Below are positions 34,712 through 43,409 of a DNA stretch of 50,994 nt, one piece after another. The translations under genes were made by a program, and so were the position numbers. Every line of letters begins with the position of its first letter. Within the stretch, counting starts at the first letter, position 1. The notes beneath the pieces are model-generated. The model had not been told where the DNA came from. It was given only the letters and a program-made list of their open reading frames with translations, and made no database searches. Source of the stretch: JBHENN01 sp046262015 (lineage in GTDB: Bacteria > Actinomycetota > CADDZG01 > WHSQ01); contig JBHENN010000084.1 in NCBI GenBank assembly GCA_046262015.1, positions 1 to 50,994 of the forward strand, in the 5' to 3' direction.

Positions 34712-36491
34712 GCACAAGATGATGCTCCACCGGAGCCGGGGTCGCTGCTCCGGGGTCGGCGTCACCTCCGCCGGTGTCCCGCAGCCACAGCGACACCCGG
34801 GCCGGCTGCATCGTGTCCTCCACCACCTTCAGCAGGTCGCCTGTCAGGGCGTCGAGATCCACGTGGTCCTTCAGCTTCGCGGCGAAGCTTTCCAGCGTCT
34901 TGCCGGCGTCGTACTTCCGGCGATAGAAGCGGAAGTCGATGAAGCCCTGGATCTGTTTGCGGACGGGGGTGAAGAGGGCGGCCACGGCCAGGGTCGAGAC
35001 GGCTATGACCAGGTTGTTCTCGCGGCCGTCGGTGCCCGTGATGCCGCGCAGGATGTTGCCCAGGAGGATCACGATGCCGAGGTAGATCGCGCCGAGGATC
35101 CCGCTGAGCACCGCGTACACGAGAGCGCGGTTGATGACCTGGTCGATCTCCCATAGCCGGTAGCGCACGAGGACGACGAACAGGGTTATGGGTATCGCGG
35201 CGAACAGGAGGGGGAACACGAAGAAGACGAATCCGCTCAGGTCCTGTCCGGAGAACACCTGACCGACGAACACCGGGTCGCGCCCGGTCGGCGACCGGTA
35301 AACCGACAGGTTGTGGCCCTCGCCATCCTTGTTCGTGAACCGGACGACGACGTCTCGCCCGGCCTGCACCTGGACCACTGAGGTGTCGAACCGGTTGTCT
35401 TCCGCGGCCAGCTCCACCCTCGTGGGGGCGCGCTCGCCGGTGACGACCTCGAAGGTGCCGCGCATCTCGTCCGCGTGCGGGTCGCACCTGAAGAAGTAAA
35501 CGCCCGCCTGGGGGGACTTGAACTCGTAGCTCTTGGTGGTCTGGGAGTCGGAACCCGAGGTGAAGCCGACCATGGCGCCCACCATGACGAGGGCCGCGGC
35601 GAATGCGATCGTCAGGGCCCACATCAGGATGCGGGATTGCTGTCGTTGCTCGCGCGATGCGGCGTGCCGGTAGCGGGACACCTGTGAGGTCACCCCCGCT
35701 ATGGGGATGAGGAAGCCGAAGAACGCGACCCACCCGACGGCGTTGTCCCCGTGGAAGTTCGAGGCGATCGTGAGGCCGGCGACGGTCAAGGCGAGGAGAT
35801 AGGCGATCCGCAGGGGCCACCTCCACCACGCGAGTTGGGACCAGCGGGGAACGAACTCCCCGGTCGGGAAGAGCAGCAGGGCGAGGACGTAGGCCACGCC
35901 GGTCAAGACGTGGAAGACGTCGTGGGTCACGCCCTTCAGGGCAGGGACGACCACGAGTGACGCGTGCGCCTGCAGGTTGAAGGTCGCGGCGGTCCCAACC
36001 ATCCCGAGCGCGAGCAGACGAGCCGTGCGGTCGCCCGGACGCCGTCGCATCAGGAACCAGGCGAGGCCGAGGTTGAGGCCGCTGAACAGGTACCCGAACG
36101 CCACCAGGAGCGGGCGCTCGGCTCCGTGGGAGGCGCTGGCGATGTTGCCGGCGAGGGACCCGAACCTGCCCCCCTGGGCGGCCCACGTGTGAAGCGCGTC
36201 GTGAAGGCCGGGCGCAGCCGCCACCGCCGGGGCGAGCCCCATCACGAGCCAGATCACCGCGCCTACGCTGTAGAGGCCGAAGAACGCGTAGAAGGCCGCG
36301 TCCGCGGCGGCCCGAGCGCGCGAGCTCTGGGGCCAGGCGAGGGCGGCGGCCACCACGAGGCCCCCGACGCCCAGGAGCGCTGGAAGCGACGGCCCCTCCC
36401 GGACGACCCCGAAGGTGAGGCTGGCTCCCACGACAAGGGCGAGGGCGAGCAGGGCGATCGTCTTTCGCCGGTTCTCCGTGCGGTCGCTCAT
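34695..36491 (-). CDS. Polytopic membrane sensor with a circularly permuted cupredoxin domain
   Basis: 598 residues from ATG 36491 (GGGGA upstream). Roughly nine hydrophobic helices span 11-310. An extracytoplasmic insert at about 318-420 follows, then further helices at 425-443 and 455-515, and a cytoplasmic tail of the kind found before kinase or GAF domains (RYRLWEIDQVINRAL, FIDFRFYRRKYD). The insert has the cupredoxin copper ligands in reversed order: YFFRCDPHADEM (Cys336, His339, Met343), normally C-terminal, precedes the normally N-terminal strand set with FTNKDGEGHNLSVY (His393). There is no kinase domain. It heads the partner-switch operon, so it probably senses copper, redox state or an electron donor outside and signals to the phosphatase/kinase; that role is inference. 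Confidence 0.85.
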   Translation of the reverse strand: MSDRTENRRKTIALLALALVVGASLTFGVVREGPSLPALLGVGGLVVAAALAWPQSSRARAAADAAFYAFFGLYSVGAVIWLVMGLAPAVAAAPGLHDALHTWAAQGGRFGSLAGNIASASHGAERPLLVAFGYLFSGLNLGLAWFLMRRRPGDRTARLLALGMVGTAATFNLQAHASLVVVPALKGVTHDVFHVLTGVAYVLALLLFPTGEFVPRWSQLAWWRWPLRIAYLLALTVAGLTIASNFHGDNAVGWVAFFGFLIPIAGVTSQVSRYRHAASREQRQQSRILMWALTIAFAAALVMVGAMVGFTSGSDSQTTKSYEFKSPQAGVYFFRCDPHADEMRGTFEVVTGERAPTRVELAAEDNRFDTSVVQVQAGRDVVVRFTNKDGEGHNLSVYRSPTGRDPVFVGQVFSGQDLSGFVFFVFPLLFAAIPITLFVVLVRYRLWEIDQVINRALVYAVLSGILGAIYLGIVILLGNILRGITGTDGRENNLVIAVSTLAVAALFTPVRKQIQGFIDFRFYRRKYDAGKTLESFAAKLKDHVDLDALTGDLLKVVEDTMQPARVSLWLRDTGGGDADPGAATPAPVEHHLVRNDAR

Positions 36492-36614
36492 TGTCCCCGC
36501 ATCGTGCAGGCGGCGGGCACGGTGTGCAAGACCTCGCGCGCGCTCCGCCGCGTGGTCCATGATGAGCGTGGGTCGTTCACGAGCGTCAGCATCCTCGGAG
36601 ACCCGTCCGGGAAC

Positions 36615-36655
36615 CGTTACGACGGACCGCCGGAGCCCCAGCCAGTATCGTTACG
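36615..36655. promoter_or_regulatory. CGTTACG direct repeats in the divergent sensor/SARP promoter region
   Basis: CGTTACG occurs at 36615-36621 and 36649-36655, 34 bases apart, in the 219-base space between the sensor gene (minus) and the SARP regulator (plus). SARP proteins bind heptameric direct repeats, so this is a plausible autoregulatory site; spacing and sequence differ from the best-known examples. Nothing else was recognised in this intergenic stretch. Confidence 0.4.
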
Positions 36656-36710
36656 GAGTGGCTGCAAGGTCGGGTCTCGTTGCGCGAACCGTCCGGCACC
36701 GAGGGACCGG

Positions 36711-39572
36711 GTGAGCCGCCTCACGATGCGGTTGCTCGGGTCCCCGCAGGTGGACGTGGATGGCGCCCCGGTGGAGGTCGACACCCGCAAGGCGACCGCG
36801 CTGCTCGCGTCCCTTGCCGTGGCGGGCCGGCCCCAGAGCCGGGACTCGCTGGCCGCGCTCCTGTGGCCGGAGTACGACCAGGTCCGCGCCCACGCGGCGC
36901 TCCGTCGCACCCTATCGACGCTGAAGAAGGGCCTGAGGGGCGGGTGGGTGAATCCCAGCCGCGGTTCGATCGCCCTCGATCCCGAAGGCGTCTGGGTCGA
37001 CGTGCTGGAGTTCCGCAGGCTGCGCGCGGAGGCCCGCGACCATCGTCACCCCGACGGGGCGGCATGCGCCGGGTGCGCCCGGCGTCTCTCCGAGGCCGCC
37101 GAGCTGTACCGCGACGACTTCCTCGCCGGGTTCGCCCTCCGCGACAGTCCCGCCTTCGACGACTGGCAGTTCTTCCACGCCGAGAGCCTCCGACGCGAGC
37201 TCGGCGAGGTGCTCGACCTGCTCGTGGAGATGGCAGCGCGCCAGGGCGACGTGCGCCAAGCGATCGCCCATGCGCGCCGCCGTCTGGAGCTCGATCCTCT
37301 CCACGAGCCGGCTCATCGCCGGTTGATGGAGCTTCACGTCGTCGCCGGCGACCGGTCGTCGGCGCTGCGCCAGTACCGGGACTGTCTCATGATCCTCGAG
37401 CGCGAGCTCGGCGTCGAGCCGCTCGAAGATACGACCGCGCTCTATCACGACCTCAAAGAGGGCACCGCCGCCCTACGGGTGGCAGCGCGCCCGGCCAGGG
37501 AGGCCCCGTCACCCACCGGGCCCGGGATCGGCCCCCTTCCTCTGGTCGGTCGCGACGCTCAGTGGGAGGTGCTCCAAGAGTCTTACCGGCGGATCGATGC
37601 GGGCGGGAGACTGCTCGTGGTCGAAGGCGAGCCCGGCATAGGCAAGACCAGGTTGATCGAGGAGCTCGCGGCCGACCTGCGGACGAGAGGAGCCGCGGTG
37701 ATCGCCGGCCGCTGCTACGAAGACGAGTCGGGGCTCGCGTTCGGAGCCGTGATCGGCCTCCTGCGTGCGGCGGTCTCGCTCGACGACGGGGCATGGCTTC
37801 GAGGGCTGCCCCGGCGCACGGTGACCGAGGTGGGGCGCCTCCTGCCCGCCGTCCACGACGTGCGTCCCGAGGTGGCGCCCGCCGGCCCGCTCGATACGCC
37901 TGCCGCGCAGAGCTTGTTCTTCGATGCCGTTGCCGAGGCGTTCGCCGCGGCGCTGTCCGGGCCTACACCGGGGATGCTGGTCGTGGACGACCTGCACTGG
38001 ATCGACGACTCGTCCCTTGCCCTGATCGCCTACCTGATCAGACGGTTGGACCGCGTCCGGCTATGTCTGCTCCTGGCGTGGCGGTCCGCCGAGCTGGGCA
38101 TGGACCATGGCCTCAACCGGCTCGTCGCCGACGCCCGGCGCGCCGGGCGTGCCACTCACGTGATACTCGGCCGGTTGACACGCGCCGAGGTCGATCGTCT
38201 CGTATCGGCGCTGGACCTCGACCACGCGCGTGGGAAGCACCTGTACGACGAAAGCGAAGGTCTGCCGTTCTTCGTCAACGAGTACGTGTCGGTGATGGCT
38301 CGTCACGACGACCGCGAGGACATGCCGGTGGGCGTGCGCGACCTCCTTCGCTCTCGGGTCGCGGGCTTGACGCGCGGGGCAAGCCAGATCCTCGGCGCGG
38401 CCGCGGTCATCGGACGAGCGTGTGACGTCGATCTGCTGCGGGCGACCAGCGGGCGAAGCGACGAGGAGATCGTTGCCGGTGTCGAGGAGCTTGGTGGCCG
38501 CGGCGTGCTCCGGGAGATCGCCGAGACGGACCCCACGCAGCCGCGGTACGAATTCGCTCATCCGAAGCTGCGCACCCTGGTCTACGACGAGCTCGGTCTC
38601 GCGCGCCGACGGCTGCTCCACCGCCGCGTCGCGGATGGTCTCGTGCGGGCCCGTCGTGGCGAGCGCGATGGGGGAGACGCGGCGGCTATCGCTCAGCATC
38701 TCTACCGGGCCGGCGACCATGCGCGTGCGGCGGAGTGGTTCAAGGAGGCGGGCGCGCACGATCGCCGGTTGTTCGCCAACGCGGAAGCCCTCGAGCATCT
38801 GCAAGCCGCTCTAGCGCTCGGGCATCCCGCGACGGCCGAGCTACATGAAGCTCTCGGGGACGTCCAGGTTCTCTTCGGGGACTACGCTGCAGCCCTGACG
38901 AGCTACGAGCGCGCGGCCGCGCATCGCGAGGACGCCGACACCGGCAGGATCGACCACCGGCTGGGCCTCTTACACCAACGCATGGGCGAGTGGGAGCTCG
39001 CCGAGGCCCACCTCGATGCCGCGCTGGTCGCGGTCGACGAGACCGATACCGCGCTCCGCGCTCGACTCCATGCCGATCGCGGCCTTGCCCGGCTCCAGCG
39101 CGGTGCCACCCGGCCTGCCGAGGAGGACGCTCGCACGGCACTCGAGCTCGCTGAGCAGACGAGAGCGCCGGACGCCCTGGCGCAAGCCCACAACATCCTC
39201 GGTATGAGCGCGACCAAGAAGGGCGATGCGCACGCGGCGCGCGACCATCTCGAGAAGAGCCTGGTACTGGCGGAGGAGGTCGCCGATCCGAGCGCCCGCG
39301 TCGCGGCGATGAACAATCTCGCGCTTGCATACCGCGCCGAGGGACGCCTCGACGACGCGGTCGAGCTGACCGAGAGCGCGCTGGAGCTCTGCTCCGAGCA
39401 AGGTGACCGCCACCGCGAGGCGGCGCTCCACAACAACCTCGCCGATCTCCTTCACGCACGAGGCGATGTCGAGGCCGCGCTCGCGCAGGTCACGCGGTCG
39501 GCGGCTATCTTCGCCGACGTGGGACAGGGAGGAACCATGGAACCGGCGATCTGGCGCCTGGTGGAGTGGTGA
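36711..39572 (+). CDS. SARP-type transcriptional regulator with AAA ATPase and TPR domains
   Basis: 953 residues from GTG 36711 (GAGGGA upstream); a longer frame runs antisense through the sensor gene and is not coding. Residues 1-95 form an OmpR-like winged helix (MRLLGSPQVDVDG). About 100-255 is the bacterial transcriptional activator domain, with ELYRDDFLAGF and the helical RRLELDPLHEPAHRRLMELH. An AAA/STAND ATPase follows with Walker A GEPGIGKTRL and Walker B LVVDDLHWID. The C-terminus from about 690 is a series of TPR repeats (for example LGMSATKKGDAHAARDHLEKSL). AfsR-like proteins of this kind are ATP-dependent activators. It is divergent from the cupredoxin sensor operon and may control it. 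Confidence 0.94.
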   Translation: MSRLTMRLLGSPQVDVDGAPVEVDTRKATALLASLAVAGRPQSRDSLAALLWPEYDQVRAHAALRRTLSTLKKGLRGGWVNPSRGSIALDPEGVWVDVLEFRRLRAEARDHRHPDGAACAGCARRLSEAAELYRDDFLAGFALRDSPAFDDWQFFHAESLRRELGEVLDLLVEMAARQGDVRQAIAHARRRLELDPLHEPAHRRLMELHVVAGDRSSALRQYRDCLMILERELGVEPLEDTTALYHDLKEGTAALRVAARPAREAPSPTGPGIGPLPLVGRDAQWEVLQESYRRIDAGGRLLVVEGEPGIGKTRLIEELAADLRTRGAAVIAGRCYEDESGLAFGAVIGLLRAAVSLDDGAWLRGLPRRTVTEVGRLLPAVHDVRPEVAPAGPLDTPAAQSLFFDAVAEAFAAALSGPTPGMLVVDDLHWIDDSSLALIAYLIRRLDRVRLCLLLAWRSAELGMDHGLNRLVADARRAGRATHVILGRLTRAEVDRLVSALDLDHARGKHLYDESEGLPFFVNEYVSVMARHDDREDMPVGVRDLLRSRVAGLTRGASQILGAAAVIGRACDVDLLRATSGRSDEEIVAGVEELGGRGVLREIAETDPTQPRYEFAHPKLRTLVYDELGLARRRLLHRRVADGLVRARRGERDGGDAAAIAQHLYRAGDHARAAEWFKEAGAHDRRLFANAEALEHLQAALALGHPATAELHEALGDVQVLFGDYAAALTSYERAAAHREDADTGRIDHRLGLLHQRMGEWELAEAHLDAALVAVDETDTALRARLHADRGLARLQRGATRPAEEDARTALELAEQTRAPDALAQAHNILGMSATKKGDAHAARDHLEKSLVLAEEVADPSARVAAMNNLALAYRAEGRLDDAVELTESALELCSEQGDRHREAALHNNLADLLHARGDVEAALAQVTRSAAIFADVGQGGTMEPAIWRLVEW

Positions 39573-39588
39573 TGGAGACCGTCTACCC

Positions 39589-40383
39589 ATGAGCCTTCCC
39601 GTCTACGACAAGACGGTCGGGCTCGCTGCCGTCCGTGCCGCGGCACGCCGCTTCGCCGGAGCGCTGAGGGAGGTGCACGACCCTGGGCGTCCCGCGATCG
39701 GACAGTGGAGCATCGGGGAGGTCGCCGCTCACACGACCCACATCTACGATCTCTTCCCCCGACTCATCGAGGGCCAGCTCTCTCCGGTGACCGATCTCGC
39801 GACGATGGACAGGACGTGGCAGGAACTTCTCGGCGAGGACGGCGAACGGGACCCCGGCGCGCTCGCAGGACGGATCGAAACGGCAGCCGAGCGGTTCGTC
39901 GCGGCGGCCGAGGGGGCTGAGTGGACGTCGGCGGTTCCATGGCACGGCAACACGCGGGTCCCGGTGTATTCCCTGGTGGGGATCCTCCTGACGGAGGCTG
40001 AGCTGCACGGCCGGGACGTCGCCCGTGCGGAGACCCGGCCGTGGACGATCCCGCGCTCGCACGCGGTGATGGGCATCGAAGGGCTCCTACCGCTGCTCCA
40101 TCATTTCGTCGACCCCGCCGGCGCGGTGTTCGACGCGGTGTACGAGCTGCGTGTGCGCGGCGGGTCGGTCGTGTACGTGAAGGTGGACGACGGACGCGTC
40201 GACCTCGACGAAGAGCCGCAGCGCCGGGTCGACTGCCGCCTGTCGGTCGATCCGGTCGAATACCTGCTCGTGGGCTTCGGACGCAAGAGCCGGGTGGGTC
40301 CGATGGTGACCGGCAAGCTCGTCGCGTGGGGCCGGAAGCCGTGGCTCGGACTACGGTTCGCCGGTGTCTTCCGGACCGTCTGA
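39589..40383 (+). CDS. MDMPI-family (mycothiol-dependent maleylpyruvate isomerase-like) protein
   Basis: 264 residues. The N-terminal DinB/MDMPI-like four-helix domain (1-165) has the metal-site pattern: WSIGEVAAHTTHIYDL with a conserved His, a Glu/Asp-rich middle and LLTEAELHGRDVARA with a second His. The C-terminal part (about 175-264) resembles the SCP2-like domain that often accompanies it. The family uses mycothiol or related thiols, which supports an actinobacterial host. The true substrate is unknown; most members are not maleylpyruvate isomerases. It starts 16 bases after the SARP gene stop, so the two are probably co-transcribed. Confidence 0.85.
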   Translation: MSLPVYDKTVGLAAVRAAARRFAGALREVHDPGRPAIGQWSIGEVAAHTTHIYDLFPRLIEGQLSPVTDLATMDRTWQELLGEDGERDPGALAGRIETAAERFVAAAEGAEWTSAVPWHGNTRVPVYSLVGILLTEAELHGRDVARAETRPWTIPRSHAVMGIEGLLPLLHHFVDPAGAVFDAVYELRVRGGSVVYVKVDDGRVDLDEEPQRRVDCRLSVDPVEYLLVGFGRKSRVGPMVTGKLVAWGRKPWLGLRFAGVFRTV

Positions 40384-40463
40384 GGCGTCTCGGGCTTCTC
40401 TATAGCCCCTGTGCGGTCGGCCAACTACACTTGGTATCAGTCGAGCCGAGGTTGGGGGTACCG

Positions 40464-41600
40464 ATGGATCTCTCGCCGCGCGAGATAGCCCAGAAGCAGT
40501 TCTCCGTGGCCCTGCGGGGCTACGAGAAATCCGAGGTCGAGGCCTACCTCACCTGGCTCGTCCAGGAGGTCGAGCAGGCGTTGGCTGCGGCCCGCGCCCC
40601 GTCGACGGCCACGCCCGGGTTCGAGGCCCTGGGTCGGGAGGTCGCGTCGGTGCTCACCAGCGCACGCCAGGCGGCCGACGCTCTCCGGGCGCGGGCGAAG
40701 GAGGAGACCGACGCCCTCCGCAAGGAGGCGTCCGAGACGGCGGCCCGGATCCGCGAGGACGCTCGCCAGAAGGCCGAGACGCTGCGCGCCTCTTCCCAGG
40801 ACGAGGCGCGCCAGGTGACCCAGAAGGCCCGGGCCGATGCCGACGCGACGCGGCGCGCGGCAGAGGAGGCGGCCAGCGAGATGCGCCGCAAAGCGCAGGC
40901 GGATTCCGAGCGCATCCGGGCCGACGCCGAACGCCGCAAGAGCCAGCTACTGGACGAAGCCGAGAAGCGGCACGCGGCCCTGGTGGCCCACGAGCGCGAC
41001 GTGCGCTCCCGGCTCGAGGGTACGGCGCGCGCCCTCGAGCAGCTCAAAGACCTGGTGAGCACCGAAGCCCCCGCCCCGAAGGCGGGCCTCGTCGGGGCAA
41101 CGGTCGAGGCCCAGAGGCAGCCTGCGCCGGAGTCGCGAGCCTTGCCCGAGGCGCGACTCGAGCCCGACACGCGATCCGCTGGTGAGGACTCGCGGCCCGA
41201 GCCCGAGCCCTTCCCGCCCGAGCCCGAGCCCTTCCGGCCTGCCCCCGAGGCGCGGCCCGAGCCCGAGCCCTTCCGGCCCCCCAGCCTCGTCGAGTCGTGG
41301 CGCGCGAACCGAGCAGCCGCCACACCGCGCGTGGTCACGCGCGCCGAGTCGGACCTGGTGGCCGAGCACGACGAGGCCGGCGACCGCCCCGGGCGCGAGG
41401 CCGACCCCCCCCGCGCCGACCCGGACCGGGACGAGGAGGCGGACCGCGGCGAGGGCGAGGAGATGCCCGTCGCCAGCCTCAGCGAGACGGACTTCCCCGA
41501 GGAGGGCGCGCCGGACCTCGAGGTCCCGGACCCCGGGGCCCCCCGCGCCGCCGGCGAGCCATCCCCGCGCGAGGCGCCCTCGGAGCCGAGACGGTTCTAG
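40464..41600 (+). CDS. DivIVA/GpsB-like coiled-coil protein with a proline-rich tail
   Basis: 378 residues from ATG 40464 (GGGGG upstream). The N-terminus MDLSPREIAQKQFSVALRG followed by EKSEVEAYL is the DivIVA membrane-curvature-binding motif. A long Ala/Glu/Arg coiled coil extends from about 60 to 200. Then comes a disordered acidic tail with three PEPEPF repeats and many Pro, Glu and Asp. DivIVA proteins mark poles and septa and recruit wall-growth or envelope machinery. No cell-wall or division gene is adjacent; instead the next frame encodes a membrane protein with a propeller, which may be a partner. The relationship of its 3' end to that frame is abnormal. Confidence 0.88.
   Translation: MDLSPREIAQKQFSVALRGYEKSEVEAYLTWLVQEVEQALAAARAPSTATPGFEALGREVASVLTSARQAADALRARAKEETDALRKEASETAARIREDARQKAETLRASSQDEARQVTQKARADADATRRAAEEAASEMRRKAQADSERIRADAERRKSQLLDEAEKRHAALVAHERDVRSRLEGTARALEQLKDLVSTEAPAPKAGLVGATVEAQRQPAPESRALPEARLEPDTRSAGEDSRPEPEPFPPEPEPFRPAPEARPEPEPFRPPSLVESWRANRAAATPRVVTRAESDLVAEHDEAGDRPGREADPPRADPDRDEEADRGEGEEMPVASLSETDFPEEGAPDLEVPDPGAPRAAGEPSPREAPSEPRRF
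41191..41279 (+). repeat. In-frame repeats coding for PEPEPF in the DivIVA-like tail
   Basis: A block of about 24 bases starting CGCGGCCCGAGCCCG occurs at 41191-41214 and 41251-41274, with a shorter copy at 41217-41235. They encode three PEPEPF units. Such repeats expand and contract easily, so tail length may vary among strains. Confidence 0.75.
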
Positions 41601-43390
41601 ACCCGCGCCTTCACGACCTGCTTCGGCGCGCCGAGGCGGGCGAGGAGATCCTGGGCGAACGTCTGCACGTCCTCGAGTGGGGCCCGCTGCCCCTGGGCCA
41701 GGGGGTCGGCGCCGCGCTAGCGCTCGACCACCGGGGGGACCTCGTGCTCGTCGCCGCCTTCTCGGCGATCTCGGCCGCAACCGGCGAGCAGCTCCGCGCT
41801 CAGCTCGACGAGCTCGCGTCCCTGACCCCGCACGATCTGGCGGAGCTCGGAGAGGTGCCCACCGACGCGGCCGAGCTGGCCGCTCGTCAGCGCAGCTTCT
41901 TCCCGGATACGCCCCACCGCGGCGGCGACACATTCAACCGGGGGCGCGCCGCCATCGTGATCGTCCGCCGGCAACCGACCGCGGTCGCGGTCGAGACGCT
42001 CGCGGCGGCACTCGGCAGCGAGCTACGCCGCCTCCTGATCGACGAGGACGACTCGGGGCGCGGGTTGGACCCGGACGAGGCGCTGAGACGCGCCGCGCTC
42101 GCGCCGGAGGAGACACCGACGCCGGCGCTTCCGGCGCTTCCGGCGCGCAGCCGCGTCGCGGTCGCGGCCATCGTGGGGGGGCTGGTGCTCCTCGCCGCCG
42201 GCCTCTACAGGTCCCTCGGGGGAGCTGGTGGAGCCGACTCTCCGATCGTCGACACCGCGGTGGAGTCGCCGGTCCGGACGCTTGTGACCGGCGTGCCCGC
42301 CTCCGCGACCTCCACCTTCCTCATGGGCCAGCGCCGCGTCCTCAGGATGACCTCGGGACGGCTCCTCGCGCTGTATCCCACTCCGGCCGGCCTGCAGATC
42401 CTTGTCGACGAGAACAACCAGGGCCGTTCGTGGCGCAGCCCCACCACGATCCCCGATATCGACGCGGTGTCGGTTGCGGGCGCGCTCGACGGCCGCGATC
42501 GGATACACCTCGCGTTCAGCGACGGCACTCGGACCGCGTACGCGCGGATCGTGGCGGACCCTCAGCGGGGGTGGAGTGTGACCAAGACCGTGGAGGTCGA
42601 TAGAGCGACGGGGAGCCCCGTCGTGGACGTGGCATGGGACGGTCGCGCTGGGGTCGCGCACGTGGTGTGGGTCCAGCAGCTTCAGGAGAGCGAGCAGCCG
42701 ATGTGGGCGGCGATCTCGGGGGTCGGTGATGCGGCTGCGGTGAAGCAAACCGCGCTGTTGGCCGAGGCAGCCGCAGGCAGCCCCGTGCTGGTCAACGTTG
42801 CGGTGGGGGCGCGCTCGCAGGTGATAGCGACCTACCGCAAGCCCGGCGCGCCGAGGGGGTGGTTCTCGAGGACGGCAGCTCCACCCGCCGGCGCGCGGCC
42901 GGGCTCGGACAAGGTGAGGTTCTCCTGGGCCCCCGAGCAAACGGTCCCGATCGACTCCGAGATCGGCGCGGCGAGCCTGGCGGTCGACGCGCGCGGCACC
43001 GCCCATCTCGTCCTCCGCGACGACTCGGCGACGGCGCTGGTCTATGCGAACAAGACCGCCGGCGCCGGGTGGACCCAAGGCGAGCCCGCCCTCGACGCGG
43101 AGCATCCCGAGCAGATCGACTCCCCGTCGGTCGCGATCGATTCCGTGTCGCGACTCGTGTATGTGTTCTTCCAGACCGCAGGGGCCGGCGGCCGTCCGGA
43201 GATCGCGCTCGTGATCCGCGACCCCGCGACGGGATGGGAGGGCCCCTACTCGATAGCCGCTCCGGAGGACATACCGGACGGCGCTCTGTTCCCCACGGCT
43301 CTGGCCGGGAGCGACGGCCAGGCGATCGTGCTGTGGACGACCGGAGGGTCCACCCCCGCGTTACAGGCGGCGCGCGTCACCGCCCCCTGA
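41594..43390 (+). CDS. Membrane protein with cytoplasmic domain, one TM helix and predicted external propeller; start unresolved
   Basis: About 598 residues are coding. Residues 1-180 form a cytoplasmic alpha/beta domain that begins around LDPRLHDLLRRAEAGEEILGE and resembles the DUF91/NucS nuclease fold, though its catalytic Glu-x-Lys is not visible (LVLVAAF instead). A transmembrane helix lies at about 190-208. The rest is extracellular, with repeated beta blades such as DRIHLAFSDGTRTAYARI and GTAHLVLRDD, as in sialidase-like propellers. No ATG, GTG or TTG lies in frame near the DivIVA stop. The nearest are GTG 41297, deep inside the DivIVA gene, and GTG 41744, which would cut the domain. 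The coordinate given is only where coding sense begins. Confidence 0.75.
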   Translation, partial: VLDPRLHDLLRRAEAGEEILGERLHVLEWGPLPLGQGVGAALALDHRGDLVLVAAFSAISAATGEQLRAQLDELASLTPHDLAELGEVPTDAAELAARQRSFFPDTPHRGGDTFNRGRAAIVIVRRQPTAVAVETLAAALGSELRRLLIDEDDSGRGLDPDEALRRAALAPEETPTPALPALPARSRVAVAAIVGGLVLLAAGLYRSLGGAGGADSPIVDTAVESPVRTLVTGVPASATSTFLMGQRRVLRMTSGRLLALYPTPAGLQILVDENNQGRSWRSPTTIPDIDAVSVAGALDGRDRIHLAFSDGTRTAYARIVADPQRGWSVTKTVEVDRATGSPVVDVAWDGRAGVAHVVWVQQLQESEQPMWAAISGVGDAAAVKQTALLAEAAAGSPVLVNVAVGARSQVIATYRKPGAPRGWFSRTAAPPAGARPGSDKVRFSWAPEQTVPIDSEIGAASLAVDARGTAHLVLRDDSATALVYANKTAGAGWTQGEPALDAEHPEQIDSPSVAIDSVSRLVYVFFQTAGAGGRPEIALVIRDPATGWEGPYSIAAPEDIPDGALFPTALAGSDGQAIVLWTTGGSTPALQAARVTAP

Positions 43391-43409
43391 AAGGGGAAGG
43401 CGCCGGCTC

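Noticed and set aside
33024..35156. A 710-codon plus-strand frame opposite the phosphatase/kinase and sensor genes
   Set aside because: It is a high-GC shadow with no recognisable domain, while both minus-strand genes have intact catalytic motifs, ribosome binding sites and operon overlaps.
35964..36710. A 249-codon N-terminal extension of the SARP-type regulator
   Set aside because: It is antisense to the membrane sensor gene, has charged low-complexity composition, and the winged-helix domain starts right at GTG 36711 with its own ribosome binding site.
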